Assembly: GCA_029465975.1 (NCBI GenBank)
Contig: CM055744.1
Span: 1,054,001 to 1,118,000 of the forward strand
Length of the DNA stretch: 64,000 nucleotides
Source: Dallia pectoralis
Taxonomy: Eukaryota > Chordata > Actinopteri > Esociformes > Umbridae
Direction of reading: 5' to 3'
Position numbers and translations under genes: made by a program. A model generated the notes under the pieces. The model was not told the DNA's origin. It saw only the letters and a list, made by a program, of their open reading frames with translations, and did not search any database. Positions 11,530 through 22,194 of this stretch are shown here, piece by piece; position 1 is the first letter of the stretch; every line of letters starts with the position of its first letter.

Positions 11530-12932
11530 TTTGATTCATTTGTTAAAAAAAGTATTTTACACTGCTAGACATCCTGGCAGTGTGGTTAGAACCCCCCCTC
11601 CCCCAACACAGCCACACACACAAAATGTAACAGGAAGTGTAAAAAGGAGGAAGGAAAGATGGATAGATGAAACATACTAGCTGTGCTTAAGAGAATCAAA
11701 ACAACTGCAGGCGACATTTAAAAGACATCTCAAATCACATGCTATTCACTACAAGTACTTTTAGTACATAGTAAGCTTCTGCATACTATGCCAATATTGG
11801 GAACGATTGGGACATACAACCTTGTCAATAAAATTGTGACTTTAAATAATTTTCTTGCGCTTTAACATCACACCAAGTTTGAATATTATGCTGGACTGAA
11901 TGGCTTTTGCCAATGGACGTTTTAATATCTTACAAGCCAGTACATTACTAGTATATTTCTACTTGGACTAGTAATCAGCATTTAGTCCATGTTTGCTGAC
12001 CAACGAACTTTACACTGGCCAAGTTAACTTTGCTTGAACAAAAATTGCTGGCTACAGCTACTAGCTAGATATCGTTTAAGTCTGCACCTTATGGATGATG
12101 CTTAAACCGGCTAATAATGTTAACCTAGCTATCGTTTTACATGTCATGGCAAAACAATTTTCGTTTTATCATACAGGGATGAAATTGTTGCAATAATAGA
12201 AGTATAGATAACGGAATTTTCAACAAGATAACGATCGTTGCAACCCCCTCATTTTTTTCTGCACAATTGGCAGTGGTCAATATTACCCAAAAACCATGCA
12301 CGGCCCGGGTGCCTACCTAACCCTAATCTCATAAATCCACTAAATATTGGTAGACCATCCAGGCACTTTTTGTACACTATTTTCGGCGTATTTGAGTACT
12401 TATCATCTGGCATATTATTTAAAATATGTAAACTTACTAACCCTATTGTATAGTATGCGATTTAAAAGTCAAAGTTCCAATGAAACAAAATCAGTCACAC
12501 TTCCACTGGCTGCTTTCAGTAACCACCTCCCTCTATAAACCAAGTCTGAACAAACATTAGTGGCAAATTTATTCATATAGAAAATGTATTTCAAACAATA
12601 TACATAACAAAACATAAAACAGTGTTATTGACATTTTATAGACTTCTCGTTCTAGCAAGGAATCGTTTTTCTTTCTTGTCATATTGATTAAGTTACCTTT
12701 TTAAACAAGCTATCAAGAGCAAAAAAAGGTAGGCCTAACTATAGAAAATTGCAGCCAAAGACATTGTTTTAATGAAATCTCTTTAAAGATTTGTGTTCCT
12801 ATTTTTTTTTAAACGTTTTTGCATAAACATATTGTTAACACTTAGTTTGAAGCTGTCTTTAGTCTAGTGTATTTACATTGTCTTACGTATTTACTGTAAC
12901 TAGTATTATAACTGAAACATATTGGTTATATG
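11530..12932. other. Intergenic, no gene recognised
   Basis: A+T-rich sequence up to the left end of the hAT transposon. Frames at 12238-12538 have no recognisable motif. Confidence 0.5.
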
Positions 12933-13958
12933 CAGGGCCGTGCAGAGACCTTAGGAGGGGCAGGTGCTCAAAGTATAAAAGGGGCACATTGAACAAGGCT
13001 TTAAATAGCGGTGCTCTAAATATCAATACAGCAATATATTGTGAAGCATTCCTTGCTGATTCGCGTATCGAATCAGATGATTATTTATTGATACGGCAGC
13101 AAATTCTGTGATGCAGTTTTGAAAAAGAAACAGAATAGAAAAGACAATTTTAAGTTTAAAAGTAAAAAAATATTTTCTGTCCACCTAATAATAACTCTGG
13201 GATTAGAAACGTTCAAAAAGTTGTCCCAACCTAATGTCTTTTTCTTCTCTGTTCTACAAAATAATTAAGAACAGCTGTTATAGTAAAAACTATAGAAAAC
13301 GTTATAGTAAAATCGACGTGGCCCATGTATCATACAGTACAATGTAGTTTTATTCAATGCCATGTCAGCATGTGTGACTATTTTGATGGCAAAAACAGAA
13401 TTAAAAACACAAGAGTTACATTAATATTTCACATTAAACTAAAAAAATACAGCAAAAAGTCCTTGACTGAGTAGGCTGCCTTTGCTGTTGTTGTTGTTGC
13501 TGCTGCTGATACTGGAGTTGACTGTAGACTATAGACATTAAAACAACAAACATATAGGAGATATACAAGCTGATAAAACCAATTGTAATGTGACCTTGAT
13601 AATATGTAAATATTGGGATCATGATTTCAAATTGCATTTTGACTATGAGATAAAGTTGGACTTTGATTGATTATTTGATTATTATTTATTTCCAGAGAGA
13701 TATTACTGAGTTTACAGGCTATAGTGGTCTTGCCTTTGTAAACACTGCTATTGTAGGAAAAATATATACATTTTCTGATTTTTATAATAATAATTAAGAG
13801 AATGAGAAAATCTGAATAAGCCTTACCAGTGTTGTGATAATTATTTTTAAGGCACTCTACGTTTAAAAAATAATGTAATATAATAATAGTTTAGTCAAAT
13901 AACAACAAAAGGACCAGACTCCTCGATGTTTGTGAACTTTTCAGCACAGTTTCATGAG

Positions 13959-14250
13959 TTTTCGTGAAATAGAACCGATTTTGTACCCAAAATTTGTTAC
14001 ATCCACGCGTAAAAGGTTGTTTTTTCGTGTCCTGGACCCGATTTTCTTGAGGTGTTGAAAATAAGTGTCATGATTGGTTGACTAAAAACGTTTGTTGTGC
14101 TTTTTTGTGTGTGTGACGATTTTCCGTGGAGTCCTAAATATTACGTGTCCTGTACACAAAAAACTAATCGTGTCCAGGACACGAAAAACGAACTTTTACG
14201 TGTGCATGTCACAAATGTTGGTTACAAAAATCGTGTCTATTTCACGAAAA
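13959..14250. repeat. Imperfect palindrome / foldback MITE
   Basis: Two arms of about 85 bp, 13959-14043 and 14166-14250, are inverted copies: TTTTCGTGAAATAGA at one end and TCTATTTCACGAAAA at the other, with CGTGTCCTGGAC / GTCCAGGACACG at the inner ends. A 122-bp spacer separates them. It sits in the left arm of the hAT element and has no coding capacity. A plus-strand open frame over it (14097-14375) is an accident. Confidence 0.85.
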
Positions 14251-14735
14251 CCTGTGATATCGTGTTAGAACTTTTCTCCCTCAAACAGCACGCTAACGTT
14301 ACTTACACTACAGGCTATAACAGCAGTATAAGCAACTTATCTGCATGCTCTCTTCACATCACATTGTTCTTGTAAAATAATAATAAGTAAAAAAAAACAT
14401 CAAAATCACTTCGCGGAGAACAAAACATCACCAGATTCCACGGTGTTGAAAATACCCTCTGGTAATAAAAAAATGCGCGTGCGGCGTGAGGAAACGTCCC
14501 GTTTTGATGAGGTCGTCATCGTCAGGTTGTTACCTTCACAGCGTTCACGCCCCGAACCGTAGTTTTTTTTTTTTTTTTTTTTTTTTACAATAGTCATACA
14601 AACAATCAAGGCACAATGTGTTAGTACAATCAATTACAACGTGTTTACAGCTTTAAGGTAGAGACGATATATAACAAATCATAAAAAGAAATTAAAAAAA
14701 AAAAATAATAATAATAAAATAAACTAGGGGTCTTT

Positions 14736-17700
14736 TTAATCCATAAGGGAATGTGAATCCAACAAAAATAAGAGTCTTTTGGCGTTATCCTTTGTCATAT
14801 ATTGTAAAGATGATGCAAATAGCTTAAGATCATTCATCCAACCGTTGATGTGGGGCTTGACCTTTAAATATTTGCACCTATGAATAAAATGTTTGCAATG
14901 CACAATCAGATTATTTATCAAGAATTCTATGTTTTTATCCTCCATAAATATTCCAGTTTTAATTGACATTTCGTTTAACGGGTGTAACAATATGTCCTTA
15001 GATTGAAGCCAGCATTGAAAAGACAACCATAAGTCATTAACCAGTTCACACTGAAAGAAAACATGCTCAACCGTCTCAACATCGTTCTCACAGAAAACAC
15101 AAGAGTTACTCTCCCAATTAAATTTAACATGTAAGAAGTGATTTGATGGATAAATATCATTTAATATTTTAAATGTCACTTCTTTGGCTTTCGGTGGAAG
15201 AGGATACGATAAGGTTCGTTTCCTAATCTTTCTTGCATCTTCCTCACTGAAGTCTCGGAGAACATATTTTCTCTTCAATTGAAAGGGATAGTACATTGTA
15301 CTTAATACAATTTTAACAAATTGGTTAGAAAACTGTTTGTTATTCAACTTGACACCCTCAACACAAAGAGGCCTCATCTCTGCTCTCACATTAGCATGAA
15401 TCAAAAGCTGTTGGGTCATTGTTTTAAATGGGACTGGGATGGCTTTTCTTACTTTAGTGTATTCTCTAGATGAACATGCAAGACTAAATTTATCACAGAA
15501 GTCTGTGTAGCTTAAGAATTCACCAGAATCGTCCATCAAATGAGACACCGACCAAATCCCTTTTTCCATCCAAGTGTCTAAAAACAATGACTTCCTATTA
15601 GATAAGATGTACCTGTTATTCCATAAGGGTGTATTCTGAGGAGTAAAGTTGTGTTTATAAATCGAATTCCAATAGAGCAGAACTTGCTGGTGAAAGTCTG
15701 ATAATTTCTTTGGCAGTTTGCATATATCATAATCACATCTCAATAGGAAACGAACACCTCCCAGCTTTTTGAAAATTGCATCCGGTATAGTGAACCAAAA
15801 GGAGTGCTCGTTTGAAGTATATGAATTCAGCCATTTTAATTTAAGAACCCCATTCATAACCAAAAAATCTATAGCATTTAGTCCCCCCTCTTCAACACTC
15901 TTAATCACATCTGCTTTCCTGATATAATGACATTTGTTTTTCCAGATGAAGTCAAAATTTGTTTTGTTTATAAGTTGAGCCATCTTATCTGAAACTTGTA
16001 ATGAAAAAGCAGGATATATAACTCTTGACAAGCCTTCCAATTTAGATAAAAGGACCCTTCCAAATATGGTGATGTCCCTTTGAAGCCATGAATTAAGAAT
16101 GGTTTTATAATGCTCTAATCTTTTACAAATATTTTCTCTCTCTCTTAATTCTTTGTCCCTGGTGACTGTTATACCTAAATATTTGACTTGTGATTTAACG
16201 TTTATGTTACAGATAAAGTGAGCCGGTTGATCATGTAAAGCGAATAATTCACATTTATCAATATTTAGTTTTAAGCCTGCTGCTCTAGAGAATTGATCCA
16301 TAGAGTCTAATACCTTGGGTATCTGCCCCTCATTCCTCAGAAATAACGTAGAGTCATCCGCAAACTGACTTATGACAATTTGTTTGTCTAAAATATTTAT
16401 GCCTTCTGTACCATTATTTTTAATCATAATTGACATAAGTTCAGCTACCATGATAAATAATAGAGGGGAGCTATTGCAACCTTGCCTAATGCCTCTTTCA
16501 ACATTAAATCTTGGACAGGTACCATGTTCCAAAGCTACACAACTGTTAATGTCACTGTACAACATGCCAATCAGATCTATACATTTTCTACCAAAACCAA
16601 AGTATTCAAGAGTTTTTAAAATAAATGGGTGTTCAACCGAATCAAAGGCTTTGTAAAAATCTAGAAATAGAATAAATCCCTTTTCTATAAACAAATGACT
16701 ATAATCGATCAAATCTAAAACCAGTCTTATGTTATTGTGTATAGATCTCACCCTAAGAAATCCAGACTGAGTTTCATTTATTATCTGGGACAAACCGAAT
16801 TTTAGTCTAGTTGCAATACATCCAGAAAGCAGTTTATAGTCTGTGTTGAGTAATGTTATTGGTCTAAGATTATCTAGCACTCTTTTATCCTTGCCCGTCT
16901 TTGGAATAAGGGTTATCAATCCTTGTTTCATAGTTGGCATCAGTTGTCTTTTCTCTATGCACTCTTGTAATGCCTTGAATAGCATATTTCTAATGTCATT
17001 CCAAAAACACTTGTAAAAGCTAGCAGTGAGCCCATCAGAGCCAGGGGATTTGTTTAGTGACAATTTCAAATGAGCAGCATCCAATTCTTCTATTCTTAAA
17101 TCTGATTCACAATTCTCTTTAAATACATCATCGATGGTTGGGATGAAGTGTCTGACTTTATCAAAGAAGCTATTGGAATCAGTATATGAGTATGCAGATG
17201 AATAGAGCTTACTGTAAAAGGTAAAAACTTCTTTTTCTATTACTTTAGTTTGATTACATTCTATTCCCTCTATCAGTAAACTTGTTGTTGCCTTCTTTTC
17301 CTGTCTTCTTTTTTTCTAAGTTGCAAAAATATGAAGTATTTTTTTCTCCCTCCTCAATCCATTTAGCCCTTGACCTTATAAATGCACCTCGAGCTCTTTG
17401 AAGATAGATGTTATCTAATTGGGTTTGTAGTTTCATTAGTTCTACCTTGTCTTCACTACTCAACACAGACTTACTGCAACACTGGCTGATTTCATAAAAC
17501 AGGTTGCTTTCCTCCTTTCTCCTTTCCTTATTAAGCTCCTTGCTAAATTTTATAGAAAATTCTCTAACTTTATGTTTTACATATTCCCACTTGTTACAAT
17601 AATTATTTATGGATTCAGTAGTTTCAATTTCACTTATTATTTCTTTTATTTTTGAACAGTACTCCTTACTTTTTAGTAAATTAGTATTAAATTTCCAGTA

Positions 17701-18423
17701 CCCTTTGTTGTTGTTTTTCCTACAAGTTGGATTTAATGTTATTTCTGTTAGACAATGATCAGTCAAAGGGGCTTTAGAAATTGAAGCTTGAAAGGCAAAC
17801 TCCCCAAATGAACCAGCAGCAAGCCAGTAGTCAATTCTCGATTTACATGTACCATTAGGTTTGTACCATGTGTATTGTTTTTCCTCTGGGTTTAGAATTC
17901 TCCATATATCAACCAGGCCGTTACTATTCATAAATTCTCTAAGTATGGGGTTGTAGTGGCTGCTGTCAAATTTAGAAGGCCATCTATCTTTCCATTCATC
18001 TGGGGTCATATTCCAATCACCTCCCATTAGAATCAAATCTGTGTTGTAGAGGGCTTTAAACTCTGATACAGTATTAATAATATTATCTAGCATTTGTTTG
18101 TTTTGAACAACGGTTCTATATCCATACACATTTGTTAATATGAGAAAACGACTTTCAACTTTCAAAACGACCATTAGCCAGTGACCTTCCTCATCTGCTC
18201 TGTGTGTAATGATGTCTCCTGGGAACCTATTAAAACAAATTGCTACACCTGCAGATTTATTGGTTCCGTGACTAAACAATATTCGATCTCCCCACTGGTT
18301 AGTCCAAAATTTCACATCTAAGTCGGACGAATGTGTTTCCTGCAGTAAGATGCATTGTGTTTTACGCCCTTTACAAAATAAAAATAAAGCTTTTCTCTTA
18401 ACTAAGTCTCTAAGACCCCTCAC
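14736..18423 (-). pseudogene. L1 ORF2 (endonuclease + reverse transcriptase), one frameshift
   Basis: The N-terminal frame (17254-18423) is an AP-type endonuclease: LLQETHSS, GGDWNMTPDEW, SRIDYWLA and the final PLTDHCL. Near 17285, after EKKKTGKEG, the frame shifts; the second frame runs on to 14736. Its first Met is at 17084, but coding sequence clearly extends upstream of that Met. RT motifs are SPGSDGL, LIPKTGKDKR, LDFYKAFDSVEH, GIRQGCNSSP and the catalytic FADD (QFADDSTLF). A C-terminal Cys-rich part (SCVFCENDVETVEHVFFQC) resembles the zf-RVT domain of L1/Tx1 relatives. Total length about 1230 residues if one frame. The RT part is long and intact, so the copy is fairly young. Confidence 0.9.
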
Positions 18424-18441
18424 ATTTAACGTAGCAGAAAA

Positions 18442-18640
18442 AAAGTTGTCTTACGCTGTAGTAACAAATAAAGTGTCCCATATTATCATATTACACTCAT
18501 TTTCCTTGCAATTGAACATTAAAACGATTAAATAACGAACAATCTAACACAGAGCTTAGAGTAACTCGTAAAGTTGTCTTACGCTGTAGTAACAAATAAA
18601 GTGTCCCATATTATCATATTACACTCATTTTCCTTGTAAG
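18442..18640. repeat. Direct duplication between LINE ORF1 and ORF2
   Basis: A block of about 67 bp starting AAGTTGTCTTACGCTGTAGT and ending TCATTTTCCTTG occurs at about 18443-18509 and again at 18571-18637, with 61 bp between. It lies in the inter-ORF gap and the first copy touches the start of ORF2. Confidence 0.88.
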
Positions 18641-19664
18641 TCAAACCTCATTCTCTTATTTAGCCAATTCCGCCCCTCTATGTATCCGTGCGGACCACGA
18701 TAGTAAGCACGTTTTCCTTCGCGGCGAGCTTGCTCAATCTGCGGCCACAGATTCTTCCTCGCCTCTCTGTCCTCCAGTGGTAGCATCTCGGCGAAGCGGA
18801 CGCCTCTCTCCTTGCATACCGGGAATCCTTGCTTCGGCGCCATATCTCCTCCCTAACCAGCCTCCGGGCAAACAGAATGACCACATGCCTGTTCTTATTG
18901 TCCTCCTTTCGGCCAATCCGATGGACAATGTCGACGGCGTCTTCTAACTGGCGCATATCTATGTCGGGAGCAATCTTTGCAAATAAGTGTATGATGATGT
19001 CTGTTCTGATGTTTTCCTCGTTCTTCTCCTTAATGCCTTTGAGTTTCAGACACCATCTCATTTTGTATCTTTCTTGCTCCCTGACCCTCTCCTTCAGCTC
19101 CCTGTTCTCTTTTTCCAGTAGTTCGCTTTGCGACTCCAGGTCATTAATTTTCTTCTTACATACTTTCACTTCTTCTGCATGAAATTGAACCGCTTTAGTT
19201 AAGCTTGCAATCATGCAGCTACTCTGTTTAGCTTGTTCCTTCAGTTGTGTTAGTTGTTTGTCAAAGTTCTTTTCCATGCTTTGAATAGCTTCCAGTATGG
19301 TCAGATTGGAGACCTGCGCCTCTTTATTATCAGTCTTGCTCTTTTTACCGACTGGAATCTTACTCGGTGTTGTGGGGATGGATCCAGCATCTTTTCTTTT
19401 GTTCTCCATACTAACCTCCATCGCGTAGTCGTGGTCAGCGATTATATCGTGTTCAACCACGCTTTCTTGATCTTTTGAAATTCGCTCAGTTGAACTCGAC
19501 GTTGCTTGGGGTTTTCCCTTACTTGCATTGTCAATTATCAGTTTGGAAGGCTTCAAAACTTTTTTGGCATCCATTTCAAAAGTTTGAGTGTCAATTATCA
19601 AGTGCACATTTAAAGTTTTTGGGACAAGTTCGCTGCAGCCTTGGGCAGGGTTGCTGCTCAACAC
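18625..19664 (-). pseudogene. L1 ORF1 (nucleic-acid chaperone), one frameshift
   Basis: The main frame (18678-19664) gives a basic N-terminal region, a coiled coil (around residues 120-200, heptads such as LEKENRELKERVREQE) and an RRM-like part with LKLKGIKEK, VDIVHRIGRK and HVVILFARRLVREE. At about 18815, after WRRSKDS, the frame is lost. The expected C-terminal domain (CKERGVRFAEMLPLEDREA and YYRGPHGYIEGR) continues in another frame at 18625-18843. This looks like a one-base deletion in a run of G. Start could be at 19664 or at the later Met before DAKKVLKPSK. The ORF1 product coats LINE RNA and assists reverse transcription. Confidence 0.88.
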
Positions 19665-20282
19665 GCCATCTTGCCGGAACCCCCGAACCGTAGTTGGGAG
19701 CGAGATGGTCTCAATGCGACAACTTGGCTCGTGGCTGGTAACCTGCGTCTAGTCATCCGGGCCAACAGAGCCGCAACACACAACAGCAACGCGTCGGTTA
19801 ATTTCACCAATGAACTTCAGCTTTATTCCTCAACAGTGGTAGCGTTACACATTTACGGCTTCAAAACACTCTTGCTTGCTAGCATTCGACTGGCAATCAA
19901 CTGCGTCACCAACACCGTTTTCCACCCTCTTTCGGGCTGATTCCCAGCTGCCCCTCGCTTACACTACGGAAACCCAAAAAGCCCACCCCGTTACACTTAT
20001 GCGTTTCGTATTTGTCAGCAAGCAGCCAGAGGGAGGCAGAGATTGCAACAAGGTGAAAGGTCATCACGTGGATCATTTTATTTACGGCGAAATTATTATT
20101 CATAAATGTTACTAATATTTAGATTGGGCATGGGCAGGCATTCGCAAAAGGGCATGTTATTTAAAAAAAAAAGAGGAAATGTTGCTTTGACAAAAGGGCA
20201 CTTTGGGCACCAAGGGGCAAAGGGGCAGGTGCTCAAGCACCCAACGCCCCCCCCCCTCCCTCTGCACGTGCCTGGTTATATG

Positions 20283-20748
20283 AACACTGTATTTCGTGAT
20301 CATGCAGGCTTCTACGGATTGGCTGTCTCGTGTTGTTGTATGTTTGAGGGCATTTAAATGAAGTCACGGAACTGCACACAAGGTTGTCCGCAACCGTGTG
20401 TTTTATTTAAATACATTATAGTAACACATGGTACCAAGTAACATTGTTACAGCATAATATAATAGTGGTTGTTATTATAAGGTATGTAATTAATCTAGTG
20501 TAACAACGAACACTTGTCTCCATGCTTGTTAAAAAATAGCAACATTTCCAAGAAATCCCCCTTTTGGTGTTTCTTTTATTTTATAAAAATTGATGCACTA
20601 ACGTCAATGGAATAGGATTTGCCCAGGGGGTAATAGAAGAAAACACACACCCAAAAGCCTGCTTACTTGCCCATTCATCTGTACTGGTCCAAATATCCCT
20701 GGTCAACGTTTCTGCCAGTACTTCCCTCAAAGTAGCCTATGCCACCAG
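20283..20748. other. Spacer between hAT and foldback element, no gene
   Basis: Unique-looking A+T-rich sequence with no recognised coding or RNA feature. Confidence 0.5.
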
Positions 20749-21454
20749 GGATACCGAGGTGAAATCAGTTTTATATTCGATATTCAACAGACATTCATAT
20801 TCATACATCCCGTTTAGGCTCCCCATCAGATTTAGGGACCGGGGTAAAAGTGTAGACAGACTGTGTTTTTATTCCATTACTTTGGCAAAAAAATCTGAGA
20901 AACTTGTTCAGCTACTAGTTGAATAATGTACAACAAGTCTGAAGTTTATATGGTCTTTTTTGGCAAAGGTATTGAGGAAACAGTTCAAATTGGTGTTTTG
21001 GTTGATTGGTTAGCAATAGGTTAATCAATATTGAAGTTTATCACCAAATTAAAGGCTGGACAACCTGCTCAGCTACTAGTTGAAGAATGTACAACAAGTC
21101 TGAAGTTTCAATGATATTTTATGGCAAAGTTATTGAGGAAGCAGTGCCAAATGTGTGTTTCCATTGATTGATTGGATAGTCTAATCAAAAATAGATTTTA
21201 TCACCAAACTAAAGGATGGACAACTTGGTCGCCTATTAATAGAAGAATGTACAACAAGTCAGATTTTTCTATTAGTTTTTTTGGCAAAGTTATTGAGGAA
21301 ACAGTGCAAAATTGGTGTTTCCATTGATTGATTGATTGGCTATAGGCTAATCAATAATGATGTTTATCACCAAAAAAAAGGTTGGACAACCTGGGCAGCT
21401 ACTATTTGTACTATTTTTATCTATTATAAAACTGATTTCACCTTGGTACCAGGG
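20749..21454. mobile_element. Foldback element with internal tandem array
   Basis: Inverted ends: GAGGTGAAATCAGTTTTATA near 20756-20775 and TATAAAACTGATTTCACCTT near 21425-21444. Between 20890 and 21410 a unit of about 165 bp is repeated about three times; each unit has GAATGTACAACAAGTC, GGCAAAGTTATTGAGGAA and TTTATCACCAAA. No coding capacity. It ends 13 bp before the target duplication of the BEL element. Confidence 0.72.
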
Positions 21455-21472
21455 ATACATTGGAGTACTTTG

Positions 21473-21922
21473 TGTTGTAGCCAATTTCGATGGGTTTTAT
21501 ATGTATTGTTGGTGGCATGTTGCATGGGTGTGACGCTCCTCCACCTGCACACCAGGGGGCATAGGTATGGCATCACAGTGGTTATGCTGGGTATATAAGG
21601 AAGTCACAGGGGAGTAACAATGGGGAATTATTATTTGCGAAGCTACACAGTTTTTCAACCGTACATGTGTGCATGTGGATATTCGGGTTTTATTTCTTGT
21701 TATAGCCAGCTTCCAGTATTACATTTAGTGTTGCTTGAACTCATATGAGCCCAACTTATACCAGCAAGACAAGCGACAGTGTTTGTAAGCGTTTTAATCA
21801 GCATTTAATAAACTATCAATCGAATTCCACGGAAGATGTGATTTTTTGCACAATTACGCGTTGGAAACTAGACGGCTGAATTCCCTCAAGTGGCTTTTTT
21901 TTGTGGTACGAGAGCCACTACA
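21473..21922 (+). repeat. BEL 5' LTR
   Basis: 450 bp, TG...CA ends, TATA box GTATATAAGG at 21591-21600, AATAAA near 21808. It holds the presumed promoter of the element. Confidence 0.93.
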
Positions 21923-22194
21923 CAAAGTTGAAAAACTATGCTTCAATGGACGGATTGGATGGATGTTGAGACAGCAGAAGCGCAGCGCTCCAGCTGATTC
22001 CAATGAGTGAACGCCGACAGGAAAATTGGAGGTGGATAACCGAAAGTGGGCTAAAACAACACCGTAGAGGAACGGTAGGATTGTTTTAAATTATTTTAAG
22101 CTGTGTGGAAGAGATTGGACTTCTGACATCAGGATATAGGTAAATCCTGTTTAAATTCTAAACAAAGCTTTGGCGGCTTGTAATCATTATCACA

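Larger units (their letters stand above)
14563..19680 (-). mobile_element. L1-like LINE, near full length, inserted in the hAT element
   Basis: Minus-strand element. Its 5' end at 19680 begins GTTCCGGCAAGATGGCG, typical of an L1 promoter start. The 3' end is a 24-nt poly-A tail (T run 14563-14586). It is flanked by the 13-bp duplication CCCCGAACCGTAG at 14550-14562 and 19681-19693. ORF1 and ORF2 are present in order, each broken by a frameshift. The complete 5' end and exact duplications show a target-primed retrotransposition event without 5' truncation. Confidence 0.93.
12933..20274. mobile_element. Non-autonomous hAT transposon, interrupted by a LINE
   Basis: The left end CAGGGCCGTGCAG (12933) and right end CTGCACGTGCCTG (to 20274) are inverted copies, and subterminal blocks also match in inverse (GGGGCAGGTGCTCAA at both ends). 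The element is flanked by an exact 8-bp duplication GTTATATG at 12925-12932 and 20275-20282. TIRs starting CAGGG and an 8-bp duplication are the hAT signature. The two arms (12933-14562 and 19694-20274) have no transposase, so it needed one in trans. The 5.1-kb L1-like insertion inside came later. Confidence 0.88.

Noticed and set aside
13434..13637. Minus-strand frame with a poly-Gln run
   Set aside because: A short CTG/TTG repeat within the non-coding left arm of the hAT element; no splice context or homology.
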